From the NCBI RefSeq assembly GCF_025685565.1, contig NZ_JAGSYE010000003.1:186001-250000 (forward strand): 64,000 nt of DNA, written 5' to 3'. The first letter of the stretch is position 1. The number at the start of each line of letters is the position of its first letter. The notes beneath the pieces were generated by a model that ran no database searches, was not told where the DNA came from, and worked only from the letters and a program-made list of their open reading frames with translations. Shown here piece after piece: positions 1-8,595 of this stretch. This DNA comes from Granulicella aggregans. GTDB taxonomy: Bacteria; Acidobacteriota; Terriglobia; Terriglobales; Acidobacteriaceae. Made by a program: the position numbers and the translations under genes.

Positions 1-3000
1 AATGGTGGCGCTTGAAGTGGTTGGGTTCGGCGAGACTGCTGCAGTGACACCACTTGGTAGCCCAGAGACGGCGAGAGTGACGCCACCAGAAAATCCGTTC
101 TGTCCCTGGACATAGACCGAAACCGGGGCCGATGTCCCCAGCCCCAACGATGTGCTTCCGGCTACGAGGTTGAACGCCGGCGAAGATACTGTAAGCGGAA
201 ACTGGGTCGATGCGGTCACCGAGCCGGACGTTCCCGTGATCGTAACCACGCTGCCAGCTAGCGCCGCAGTGCTGCTGGCCGTCATGGTCAACGTGGATCC
301 GGTCTGCGTGGCGGCCGGTGAAAACGACGCCGTAACGCCGGCTGGAAGTCCGCTGGCCGACAGATTGACTGTCCCAGTGAAGCCAGAGACAGGCGTAATG
401 TAAATCGCAGAAGTTACGCTCTGCCCCTGGCCAACCGTGTCACTGGATGGCCCTGAGATCAAGAACGACTTTGGCTGGATCTGGATCTGAAAGTCTGTTG
501 TCGTTGTCGTACTTCCCAGAGTTCCGATAATCGTCAGATTTGTATTCGCCGTTGCCGCAGTGCTTGCAGCGATTAGCGTCAGCACGCTTGTGGTGCTCGT
601 TGAAGCCGGAGAGAACGTTGCGGTCACACCTGCGGGCAATCCGGAGATGCTAAGCGCGACATTACCCGCTGGAGCCGGCGTGGACCATAGCACCGAGACG
701 GTGCTGGTAAACGTCGTTCCCGGCGCGAACTGTGCCACTCCATTATCCGCCTGGAGAGAAAAAGTGCCCGGAGCGATCGTGAGTAAGAACGTGCTCGTTG
801 TCTTCAGCGATCCCGAAACACCCGTGACCGTCACCGTCGAAACCCCGAGCGCAGCCGTGCCGCTCGCCGTCAGATTTAGCTGGGAGCTCCCGGTTACCAC
901 GTCCGGAGCGAAAGAACCGGTCACACCAGCCGGTAGCCCGCTCACCGAGAGGGTTGCGCTGCCTGTAAAGCCAAATAGACGGGTCACAGAAACGTAGTCG
1001 CTGGCCGTGCCTCCCGGACTGATGGACACACCTCCAGTGCTCAGCGTGAAAGTCGGAACCCCAACCTGCAGCGGAAAAGATGTCGTCGCGGTCGTTGAGC
1101 CCGAAGTTCCTGTGACGGTGACCGAACTCGTTCCTACCGTCGCCGTGCTGGTCGCCGTAAACGTCAGTGTGCTCGACCCGCCAGTAACCAGCGCAGGCGA
1201 AAAACTCGCCGTGACGCCGCTTGGCAGACCCGAGACTGTCAAATGAGCCGTGCCGAGAAACCCATTCACTGGGCTCATGATGATGGTGGTGGTCGCCGAC
1301 GATCCTTGTCCCACCTGCGCCTGGCCATAGTTCGAAAGCGTGAAGCTCGGCGCTCCCACCGTCAGTGCAAACGTGGTCGAAGCCGCCTTTGCGTTCGTCG
1401 CCGTACCGTTAACTGTGACGGTATAGTTCCCAGGTTTGGCTGTACTGTCGGCGACCAGGTTCACGACTGCATAACCAGTCGTCGGGTTGGGGGAGATGGA
1501 CGCGGTCACTCCGCCTGGAAGCCCCGCGAGAGAGAGCGTCACACCACCGGTTAGTCCGGAGCCTGGATAGATGTACACCGATTCCTGGGCAGAACTCCCC
1601 ACACCTAAAGCGACTGATTCAGAGGCAGACAAGGTGAAACTTCCCAAACCTACCGTCAATGGGATCGACGTCGTCGCAGACTGCGTTCCCGAGCTTCCTG
1701 TGACTGTTAAGGTGCTATTCCCCAACGCCGTAGCTGTGCTTGCAGTCAAGGTGATGGAAGCAGCGCCCGTAGTCGGATTTGGCGAGATCGCCGCATTAAT
1801 TCCGCTCGGAAGTCCGGCGACTGCAAGGTTGACGCTCCCCGTAAATCCATACAAAGCATTCACGAAGAGAGGTATTGTCGTTGAGTTGCCCGGAGCCATG
1901 CTTACAGGTCCGTTGCTGCTAAAGGTGAACGTCGGCACGAAGACCTGCAGCGTCATGCTCGCCGTCGCCTTCAGAGAACCGGAGGTACCTGTCACTGTCA
2001 CCGCGTTCATGCCGGTTGCTGCCGTGCTGCTCGCTGTCAGCGTCAGTGTGCTGTTCCCGGGAGTCGGATTCGGAGTCAGCGATGCCGTCACCCCGCTCGG
2101 CAGCCCGGCGATCGCAAGGTTGACTGCACCCGTAAATCCATACATCGGATTCACATAGACAGGAACCGTCGTCGTCGTTCCTGTCCCAATCTGCACGGTG
2201 CCCAATTGCGTCAGCGTGAAGCTAGGAGCGACGACGTTGACCTTGAACGTCGTCGTCGCCGAAAGACTGCCGGACTGCCCCGTCACCGTCACCGTGCTGG
2301 TTCCCAGAGGTGTCGTGCTGCTTGGGGTAAAAGTCAGATAAGAGCCCGATGTGGTCGGATTCGTCCCGAAGGTCGCAGACATACCGCTGGGCAGGCCCGC
2401 GACCGACAGAGTCACAGCTCCTTGAAAACCGTAGTAATTTTCTACGTAGATGATATTGCTCGCCGAAGTCCCAACTCCGAGCGTCACATCTCCATTGTTT
2501 GCGAGCTTGAATGTAGGCTTCACCACCGTGATCGGAACGATCGTTGTCGCCGTCAACTGCCCGGATTGACCCGTGATGGTGACGTTGCTGGTGGCCGCCA
2601 CCGCAGCGCTGGTGGCTTGAAGCGTCAAGAGTGCCGTTCCACTCGTCGGGTTGGTCCCGAACGTCGCTGTGACCCCGGCAGGAAGTCCAGAAGCCGTAAG
2701 GGCCACACTGCCTGTAAATCCAAACAGCGGTGTCACAATCACGCTTGCTGTCGTTGGGCTTCCTGCAAGGACCGCCAAATTATCCGGCGAAGCAGATAGA
2801 GAAAACGCAGGCGGATGAACTGCGAGGGTAATCTGCGTCGTCTCGCTGATACTGCCGGAGGTTCCCGTGATGGTCAGCGTCGTCGTCGTGTTGGCGGCCG
2901 TGCTCGCCGCCGTTAGTGTCAGAACACTGCTTCCGGTCGTTGGATTGGTTCCCCAGGCCGCTGTCACTCCGGTGGGCAATGCGGACGTCACAGCGAGCTG

Positions 3001-4824
3001 CACTTTGCCCGTAAATCCTCCAGCATCCACAACGCTGATCGACGTAGACCCATTTCCTCCCGGATTCACCTGGATCGTGGAAGACGACGCTGAGAGCCAG
3101 AACCCGAGAGTCTGCGGACCGGCGAGATCGTTAATCAGATTCTGGCCTGTGGGGCTGCCCCATCCCGTCACCAGGTCATAGCCCGTCCCAGCATTGAACC
3201 AGGTTGGCTGTCCGTCAGTAAGGTTATCGCCAGTAACGATATCGTGAAAGTCGTTTACGTATCGCGTCCCGCTGCCAATCGCATAGAGCGCAGGATTCAA
3301 GAAGCCGATGCCGCCCGCAGGCGCGGTCCCCATCTCCGCAGCCTGCTGATTGATCAGAGCGGTGAACGCCGCCCACCGTGGTGCGGCGAAACTCGTACCG
3401 GCATTGTCTCCCGCGCAGACGCCCTCTTCGCAGTTGTAATTGTCGAAGTCGCCCTCCATAGCGACATCGGGAGCATTGCGGAATGTTGTCGAGCCCCCGT
3501 TTGCTGCCGTCACCACGCCCGTCTGCCAGCTTGGAATCGCAATATCGTCAGGGCTGATGCCACCGCCGCTGCCATAGGGAGGGCCGTTCCAGGACGTCTC
3601 TGCCTGCCACGGTCCGCCCGCACCCACCGTCGTCAGGTGGGTTCCGCCTACCGTCGTCACGTTCGCGTCTTCCGCTGGGTAGACCCATGGCGCAAGCTCA
3701 GTGTCCCACGCGCCATAGTCACCCGAAGCCACAAAGAAGCTTTGTCCCTGTGCCGCAAACTCCTTGAAGAAGACGTCATCGGTGCCGGGATCATCCGGAT
3801 ACCAGCCCCACGAGCAACTCAGGGACTTCGCGATGTTCTCCGACGCCATCGAGTTGAGAATGTCAGCGTCTTCTGAGCCGATGTACACCCGGACTTGGCT
3901 TAGCCCCGGGGCCATTCCAATCGCCTGCACGATGTCCAGTACCTGCTCTCCGTCACTTCCATTCGAGAGACCGGTCGCACCATCCAGCAGCACATTGTTG
4001 ATAGGGACCGTGTAGCTTGTGCCCACGCTGCTGAAGGTTTGCTTCACATCGTTCAGGTCATAGCCGCCAAACTCCAGCAGGCCTACTGCCTGTCCCGCGC
4101 CGGTCAACTGCGTACCGCCGTAATACGCCGTACGCATATCGCCTGCCAGGTACGCCCCATTCGGCCCCGAGCCGGTTACGTCGGCCGCCATCCGACCATC
4201 CGCCGCTCGATGCATCATCGGCTTAGGCACGGAAAAATTGTTCAATCCGCTGATATGGGCCACCCGCACACTCAGGGCAAGCGAAGGCTCACGGTCCGGC
4301 GAGAAGAAAACGCGGTTTTCCGTAGGGTGCTGGTACAAGTTCATCCGCACATGCAGGGCGGCATTGATCGCCGCAACCGTGCCTTTGAGTGGAACAACCA
4401 TGCGATTCGCCGGCGTGCCGGTTACCTCGAGGCCATTGGCCTTAGCAAAAGCGACCACCGTCGCGTAGTCAGCAGCCGTCGGAGCAAACTTCTCGGTAAA
4501 ATCCGCTACGCTAAGAAATTTCCGGTAGTCGGCGCTCGATGGATCGTACAAACGCTGCAGCAATGCATCAAGGTCTGCTTCATTCCGCAGTGGCAGAATA
4601 ATGGAGAAGTTCAACTTCCCATCGTCCGGCATCGAGCCAGCCAACTGCGCCTTCCCCTGCGAGACCGCAGGACGCACATGGCCACTGAGCCGCTGTAGGG
4701 AGCTCTCTGCACGCGCCGCGAATACGGCAAAAACCGTCAGAATCGCACACCCGATAAATCGCCTGGTCCGACCACCGCAAACGCACTGGAGGCAAGCACA
4801 AAGAAAAACACAGAAGGGGCGCAC
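1..4824 (-). CDS. S53 (kumamolisin-type) secreted peptidase with tandem Ig-like repeats, 3' end beyond window
   Basis: Secreted acid-active serine-carboxyl peptidase of the sedolisin/kumamolisin family, at least 1608 residues here and still open at base 1. A hydrophobic signal segment (about residues 21-37) is followed by a pro-kumamolisin activation domain (about 55-210) and the S53 catalytic domain. Catalytic residues are visible: Glu293 and Asp297 in a GEQVLD motif, oxyanion Asp369 in SGDYGAWD, Ser478 in AGTSFAAP. After the catalytic domain come ten complete and one partial Ig-like repeats of about 90 residues, each with a GFTG..LxVSGLPxGVTA core and ending TVTGTSGS..ATT. No in-frame ATG precedes the propeptide, so a GTG at 4824 was chosen; the exact start is uncertain. 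Repeats probably act as cell-surface or substrate-binding stalk (inference). Confidence 0.88.
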   Translation of the reverse strand, partial: MRPFCVFLCACLQCVCGGRTRRFIGCAILTVFAVFAARAESSLQRLSGHVRPAVSQGKAQLAGSMPDDGKLNFSIILPLRNEADLDALLQRLYDPSSADYRKFLSVADFTEKFAPTAADYATVVAFAKANGLEVTGTPANRMVVPLKGTVAAINAALHVRMNLYQHPTENRVFFSPDREPSLALSVRVAHISGLNNFSVPKPMMHRAADGRMAADVTGSGPNGAYLAGDMRTAYYGGTQLTGAGQAVGLLEFGGYDLNDVKQTFSSVGTSYTVPINNVLLDGATGLSNGSDGEQVLDIVQAIGMAPGLSQVRVYIGSEDADILNSMASENIAKSLSCSWGWYPDDPGTDDVFFKEFAAQGQSFFVASGDYGAWDTELAPWVYPAEDANVTTVGGTHLTTVGAGGPWQAETSWNGPPYGSGGGISPDDIAIPSWQTGVVTAANGGSTTFRNAPDVAMEGDFDNYNCEEGVCAGDNAGTSFAAPRWAAFTALINQQAAEMGTAPAGGIGFLNPALYAIGSGTRYVNDFHDIVTGDNLTDGQPTWFNAGTGYDLVTGWGSPTGQNLINDLAGPQTLGFWLSASSSTIQVNPGGNGSTSISVVDAGGFTGKVQLAVTSALPTGVTAAWGTNPTTGSSVLTLTAASTAANTTTTLTITGTSGSISETTQITLAVHPPAFSLSASPDNLAVLAGSPTTASVIVTPLFGFTGSVALTASGLPAGVTATFGTNPTSGTALLTLQATSAAVAATSNVTITGQSGQLTATTIVPITVVKPTFKLANNGDVTLGVGTSASNIIYVENYYGFQGAVTLSVAGLPSGMSATFGTNPTTSGSYLTFTPSSTTPLGTSTVTVTGQSGSLSATTTFKVNVVAPSFTLTQLGTVQIGTGTTTTVPVYVNPMYGFTGAVNLAIAGLPSGVTASLTPNPTPGNSTLTLTASSTAATGMNAVTVTGTSGSLKATASMTLQVFVPTFTFSSNGPVSMAPGNSTTIPLFVNALYGFTGSVNLAVAGLPSGINAAISPNPTTGAASITLTASTATALGNSTLTVTGSSGTQSATTSIPLTVGLGSFTLSASESVALGVGSSAQESVYIYPGSGLTGGVTLSLAGLPGGVTASISPNPTTGYAVVNLVADSTAKPGNYTVTVNGTATNAKAASTTFALTVGAPSFTLSNYGQAQVGQGSSATTTIIMSPVNGFLGTAHLTVSGLPSGVTASFSPALVTGGSSTLTFTATSTATVGTSSVTVTGTSGSTTATTSFPLQVGVPTFTLSTGGVSISPGGTASDYVSVTRLFGFTGSATLSVSGLPAGVTGSFAPDVVTGSSQLNLTASGTAALGVSTVTVTGVSGSLKTTSTFLLTIAPGTFSLQADNGVAQFAPGTTFTSTVSVLWSTPAPAGNVALSISGLPAGVTATFSPASTSTTSVLTLIAASTAATANTNLTIIGTLGSTTTTTDFQIQIQPKSFLISGPSSDTVGQGQSVTSAIYITPVSGFTGTVNLSASGLPAGVTASFSPAATQTGSTLTMTASSTAALAGSVVTITGTSGSVTASTQFPLTVSSPAFNLVAGSTSLGLGTSAPVSVYVQGQNGFSGGVTLAVSGLPSGVTAAVSPNPTTSSATI

Positions 4825-5272
4825 ACAACTCCGAAGGTCACCCAAGGCAATAGGCTCCAGTGGTTCTAGTTTTATGGGGGAAGGGTGAGGATTAAGATTA
4901 CTCGCAGGTTACCAGTTACATCGAGCGGGTTATTCTCTGGTCTATTGCGAAATAGGTTTACTCTTTGCAAGCAAAGAGTAACACAGGAATTTCCTGTCTA
5001 CGCGAAGCTCCCTTGCACCCAAACGACGGCTTCGCGGGGACAGTGCTGTTTCGCTTCGTTCTCTGAATGGAAGTGCTGCGCAATCGATTGGCTTGCGTAA
5101 GAAGGGGTAGAAAGACGTGATGAAGATACCGAGGGCTAAGACGATCACTTTCGACGACGACATGCAACTCCGATCAGGGAGAGGCCTGCTATAGCCATTC
5201 CAGCATGATCTGAAAGCGAATTGAGACGTTTACGGAGGTCACGCGGCAGCCGTAGTCTCCGATAACGCCGTT
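4825..5272. other. Gene-free gap with two adjacent palindromes
   Basis: No convincing gene is seen. A 73-codon minus-strand frame (4942-5163) begins with a hydrophobic stretch but then becomes arginine-rich, unlike a protein. Two neighbouring inverted repeats stand out: 4959-4980 (ten-base arms TACTCTTTGC / GCAAAGAGTA, two-base centre) and 4983-4997 (ACAGGAA-T-TTCCTGT). They lie about 140 bases upstream of the peptidase start, where a regulator could bind. Confidence 0.5.
4959..4997. repeat. Two tandem palindromes upstream of S53 peptidase
   Basis: 4959-4980 is a perfect inverted repeat with ten-base arms; 4983-4997 is a perfect inverted repeat with seven-base arms around one T. Neither is followed by a T-run on either strand, so a terminator is unlikely. 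An operator for the downstream minus-strand peptidase gene is possible but unproven. Confidence 0.55.
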
Positions 5273-5656
5273 TCACGGGAGGAAGGTGTGCTTCCTCAGC
5301 CAAAGCGAAATCAGGATTGCCATCGCGCCGACGAATACTGTGAAGAAAATCACCACCCTGCCAGCGAGTTTGCAGGCTGGCGCAAAATAGTAAACGTTCG
5401 GTCGATCCGGATTGTATTGAACCGATACGTAGCGATGCTTATGTGGTGTTTGAACGCCGCGCCCATATATGTCGCGGACAGAGGAAAGGTAGGTTTGACC
5501 CGCAACTTCATAACTCAGAACCGTGTAACGGGCCAAGCGGCGATCTCTAATCGTTCCATTCGGGATGGAGAGATGGGACTCCACCCTCGCCTTTACGCTC
5601 GGCCATTGCTCTCTCCCCGTCTGCCTAGCAAGATACGATTCCAGCCAATCCAGCAT
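5273..5656 (-). CDS. DUF3592-like small membrane protein
   Basis: Protein of 127 residues. The central part (about 25-90) has the pattern of DUF3592 proteins: an ARVESHL strand, YTVLSYEVAGQTYLS, and VSVQYNPDRPNVYYF, that is, repeated beta strands ending in a YNP-D-P turn. One membrane helix lies near the C-terminus (about 100-119) followed by a short basic tail. An AAAGG ribosome site lies seven bases before the ATG. Function is unknown for the family. The match is by pattern only, so the family name is tentative. The gene stands alone between two gaps. Confidence 0.6.
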   Translation of the reverse strand: MLDWLESYLARQTGREQWPSVKARVESHLSIPNGTIRDRRLARYTVLSYEVAGQTYLSSVRDIYGRGVQTPHKHRYVSVQYNPDRPNVYYFAPACKLAGRVVIFFTVFVGAMAILISLWLRKHTFLP

Positions 5657-5978
5657 TCATGCCTTTCGACAAGTCACCACCGGATTCTACGTCTTTACTC
5701 GAAAGTCGGTGTTTTCGGAAACTTCCATTCAACCGAACACTCCATCCCGAACCTATCAACCCACCTACACCAGCACCTCAAGCCCGTGCTTCTCCACCAC
5801 AAGCAAAAGCTTCAGAGGCACTCCACTCGGCTTCTTCGCTCCCGTCTCTCACTTCTCAATCGTCGACTCACTCGTTTTCAGATAGTGCACAAAGACCAGC
5901 TGGCTCTCGCAAATCAGCATCCATGTACTCTACGAATATGTCCGGCCACACGGCATGCAGCTGAAGGAACCCGAAAAC
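5657..5978. other. Gene-free gap between divergent genes
   Basis: Lies between the DUF3592-like gene (leftward) and the yagU-like gene (rightward). Reading frames here are low-complexity and rich in Pro/Ser/Thr, with no recognisable domain. It presumably holds both promoters; I see no strong -10/-35 pair. Confidence 0.45.
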
Positions 5979-6470
5979 ATGCCCCTCTTCGCCACAACTC
6001 CACTCGCCACCCGCCGCTACCTCCCTGGCATCCTCGCCGGCTCCATCGGCGGCTTCATCTCCGGCTTCGTAAAGCTCGGCTGGGAGGTGCCCTGGCCTCC
6101 TCGCGCCCCCGATCGCATCCCCGAGCCCCAGGTCCTCGTCTCTCTCTTCACCCACCACCCCACCCCCACCTGGGTCTCGCTCGTCATCCACTTCGCCTTC
6201 AGCGTTCTCATGGGCGCAGCCTATGGCCTCCTCGCTGAGATCCTCCCCATCGTCACCGTCGGCATGGGCGTCGCCTTCGGCCTGGCCATCCAGATCGGGG
6301 CCCACGAACTCATCATGCCGTGGATGGGCCTCACCCCAGCCACTTGGCTCCTCCCCGCCAGCGAGCAGGGCTCGGAGTTCCTCGGCCACATCCTCTGGGG
6401 ATTCACGATCGCCATCTTCTACGAAGACCTCCGCCGACGCTTCATCCGGCCCCGAGACCTTCCCCGATAG
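5979..6470 (+). CDS. yagU: YagU family (DUF1440) inner-membrane protein
   Basis: Predicted inner-membrane protein of 163 residues with about four hydrophobic segments. It matches E. coli YagU throughout: GGFISGFVKLGWEVPWPPR near the N-terminus, a central hydrophobic hairpin, PWMGLTP, and a C-terminal EFLGHILWGF...EDLRRR stretch. YagU contributes to acid resistance in E. coli; its biochemical role is not known. The ATG at 5979 has a GAAGGA site about nine bases upstream and aligns with the family start. An in-frame ATG at 5955 would add eight residues. Next gene (DinB) is convergent. Confidence 0.8.
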   Translation: MPLFATTPLATRRYLPGILAGSIGGFISGFVKLGWEVPWPPRAPDRIPEPQVLVSLFTHHPTPTWVSLVIHFAFSVLMGAAYGLLAEILPIVTVGMGVAFGLAIQIGAHELIMPWMGLTPATWLLPASEQGSEFLGHILWGFTIAIFYEDLRRRFIRPRDLPR

Positions 6471-6500
6471 TCGCTTCCTCGATGTACCCCGAAACAACGC

Positions 6501-7013
6501 TCACATACCGTCAGCAGAAGGCCCAAAGGTCCCAGGCACCGGCTCGTTCAGCAGCCGCAGGTACACAGTCAGCTGGCCACGGTGATGGATCATATGGTTC
6601 AGCACATTATTGCGGTAGGCCATATAGCGTGTGCCGATAAATACCGGTTCGCCCTTCCTGCGCAGCGTCCACGTCTCATCGAAAGCAGCATCTGGAGTGC
6701 TCTTCATGGCAGCCATGGCTTCTGCAGCCAGCTCATCGAAGTCGGCCAGAAGCTTGTCCTTTGTCTCCATACGAAGGATCTTGCGCGGGTCGGACGGGGT
6801 CTGCATATCGATGCCCGGCAAGGTCAGAATCAGCGCGGCGAAGCCCGCAAATTCCGCCGTGTGGCCAGCCAGCCGATGAAGTAGCATGGATTTCTCATGC
6901 GGCCTGTAATCGTTACGACCGTCCGGCACCGCTTCGATCACACGGCGCGTCTTTGCCAGTTCCTGCTCCAACTCAGGAAGCAGGCGGGCACTCAGCAGAT
7001 AAGTATCAGTCAT
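6501..7013 (-). CDS. DinB family protein (DinB/YfiT-like putative metalloenzyme)
   Basis: Four-helix DinB-like protein of 170 residues. The family fold binds a divalent metal through three histidines; here candidates are His51 in LAGHTAEF and the HMIHHRGQ motif near residue 140. Family members include thiol-transferases and damage-inducible proteins, but the substrate of this one cannot be told. The ATG at 7013 is preceded by TGGGAG; an upstream in-frame ATG at 7061 would add a cysteine-rich 16-residue stretch that does not resemble the family. It follows the GH43 gene on the same strand after a hairpin. Confidence 0.8.
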   Translation of the reverse strand: MTDTYLLSARLLPELEQELAKTRRVIEAVPDGRNDYRPHEKSMLLHRLAGHTAEFAGFAALILTLPGIDMQTPSDPRKILRMETKDKLLADFDELAAEAMAAMKSTPDAAFDETWTLRRKGEPVFIGTRYMAYRNNVLNHMIHHRGQLTVYLRLLNEPVPGTFGPSADGM

Positions 7014-7061
7014 GTTGAACTCCCAGGGTAAGACACAGCATACGCGTTGCGAGCACCGCAA

Positions 7062-7094
7062 AAGATCCCACCCTCAAATTCGTGCTGAGGGTGG
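7062..7094 (-). terminator. Possible terminator after GH43-type gene
   Basis: Perfect nine-base arms (7068-7076 and 7086-7094, CCACCCTCA / TGAGGGTGG) with a nine-base loop. Read leftward, the stem is followed by GATCTTTTG, a weak T-run. It lies between the end of the GH43-type gene and the start of the DinB gene, a natural place for a terminator. Confidence 0.55.
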
Positions 7095-7161
7095 TACCTG
7101 CCACTCGAGAGCACTTTCGATGGGAGCCTATCGTTCGACCTCCGCATCCCGATCACTAAGG

Positions 7162-8172
7162 CTACGGTGTCGGCGGCACTACATTTGAGCGAAGGGACGT
7201 CTCGCCTTTCCTCACGTTCAAGCTCCAAGGCTGAGGAGGCGGCAAATGCATGGAGCGGCTCCCCATCTCGAGCGGCATCCAGAGATAGCGCGAGTCCCAC
7301 AGCGCATGAGGTCGCCACAAATCGCCCATGAAGATCACCATTGTCCCCTTCGAGCCTGCGACCTTGAGCAGCATGGCCGACTGCGAGTCGTAGTTGTTGA
7401 CCTCCTGCGCCGCTAAATTTGAGAATTCCGTCCACGGTCCGGCCAGAGTGGACGCGGTCGCGTACACGTTGGGATTAGGTCGCCAGCCGGTCATGTGGGA
7501 ACCCACCACATAATAGAAGCCGCCGTAATGTACCAAGGCACCCCCCTCGAGTGGAGCGGCAATGAAAGCAGTCTTCTCTACATTCATCAAGTCGTCGGTC
7601 AACTTGGCAACGAAGAAACCTTTCGTTGGACGGCTCTCGAAGATCAGGTATGCCGATCCGTCATCGTCGACAAACTGTCCAATATCGCGGCTCTCTTCAC
7701 CAAGCGGCCTGAAGCTCTTCACATACTTGTACTGGCCGTCGATCCGGTCACTGACCGCGACCATCACACGAGCTAATTTGTAGGGCGCGTCGTCAAGATG
7801 CGCATACATCACAAATTTGGCTCCCTTTCGTCCGACGAACACCTTGGGCCTCTCAAGCACCCAATGAGGTCCCAGACGTTCCGGATCAGCGAGTACCAGC
7901 ACTTGGCCACGGGATTCCCAGTGAACAAGATCGCGTGAAGAGTAGCAGGCTACGTAGCGCTTATCAGGATCGTTGCTGGGAGTCCGGTCCTCGCCAAACC
8001 AGTAGTAAACGTCCTTATACAAAGTGACTCCGCCCCCGTGCGCCTGAATGCGTTGACCATGGCTGTCGAGCCACGGGTCGCCGGGGCGAATTACATCCTG
8101 TCCCACGCACAATGTAGAACTCGCCAGACTCAACACGCCAGCGACCAGCCACCGCTCAAATTGCCTTTTCAA
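7162..8172 (-). CDS. Secreted glycoside hydrolase family 43-like enzyme
   Basis: Secreted five-bladed propeller enzyme of 336 residues with an N-terminal signal peptide (cleavage near residue 24). The segment IQAHGGGVTLYKDVYYWFGE is characteristic of GH43 enzymes of the exo-beta-1,3-galactanase-like group, followed by SSRDLVHWE, WVLERPKV, DDGSAYLIF and GGALVHYGGFYY blades. Probable role is removal of galactose or arabinose units from plant polysaccharide side chains (inference from family). The start is a TTG with GGAGA seven bases upstream. The region upstream is a long gap with direct repeats. Confidence 0.8.
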   Translation of the reverse strand: MKRQFERWLVAGVLSLASSTLCVGQDVIRPGDPWLDSHGQRIQAHGGGVTLYKDVYYWFGEDRTPSNDPDKRYVACYSSRDLVHWESRGQVLVLADPERLGPHWVLERPKVFVGRKGAKFVMYAHLDDAPYKLARVMVAVSDRIDGQYKYVKSFRPLGEESRDIGQFVDDDGSAYLIFESRPTKGFFVAKLTDDLMNVEKTAFIAAPLEGGALVHYGGFYYVVGSHMTGWRPNPNVYATASTLAGPWTEFSNLAAQEVNNYDSQSAMLLKVAGSKGTMVIFMGDLWRPHALWDSRYLWMPLEMGSRSMHLPPPQPWSLNVRKGETSLRSNVVPPTP

Positions 8173-8595
8173 GTTCGAGTCTCCTTATTGACCTGAGCCT
8201 TGACCCTCCATCCGTGGAGCAGCCCGTTCCATTCTCGCCCCTTTTCGGCCTATGATGTTCCCCCTCTTCGATCGGCCAGGGAGAAGCACTCTGCCATGCC
8301 CGCCTCTGGAGGTGCAGCGCCATCATATCCCTTTTATTTTCCATCAGTTAAACCGAAGACTCCAATCGCCCAGCTAGGGCGATCGTGAAAATTCAATCTT
8401 TTGCGTGAATTGGCGGCAAAACTTCAAGCTTATGGGGTCTGGTCGGTTCAACCTTATGCGGTATGCGAACCGGTAGCCTGCTCAAAAACAACGCGGGGCG
8501 CTTCAGCCTTATGCGTAAACCCACATCAAACGTAAAATTGGTGCACTCGGTGCACTCATTGCCGAGCCTGATCTGGATTTCAACCCCTTACGTTC
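8173..8595. other. Gene-free gap holding three 16-base direct repeats
   Basis: No gene is seen. Three similar 16-mers run in the same direction at 8422-8437, 8446-8461 and 8501-8516, with core TTCA-[AG]-[CG]-CTTATG. A perfect tandem nine-base duplication, GGTGCACTC twice, lies at 8540-8557. The gap separates the GH43-type gene from the AT-richer pentapeptide-repeat gene. Confidence 0.6.
8422..8516. repeat. Three direct repeats with core CTTATG
   Basis: Copies: CTTCAAGCTTATGGGG (8422), GTTCAACCTTATGCGG (8446) and CTTCAGCCTTATGCGT (8501). Spacing is 24 and 55 bases. They sit immediately downstream of the pentapeptide-repeat gene. Could be regulator sites or debris from an insertion; function unknown. 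Confidence 0.55.

Noticed and set aside
4942..5163. 73-codon minus-strand frame with a hydrophobic N-terminus
   Set aside because: The hydrophobic part is followed by an Arg-rich run coming from palindromic DNA, and no ribosome site is clear. It may be a remnant but cannot be supported.
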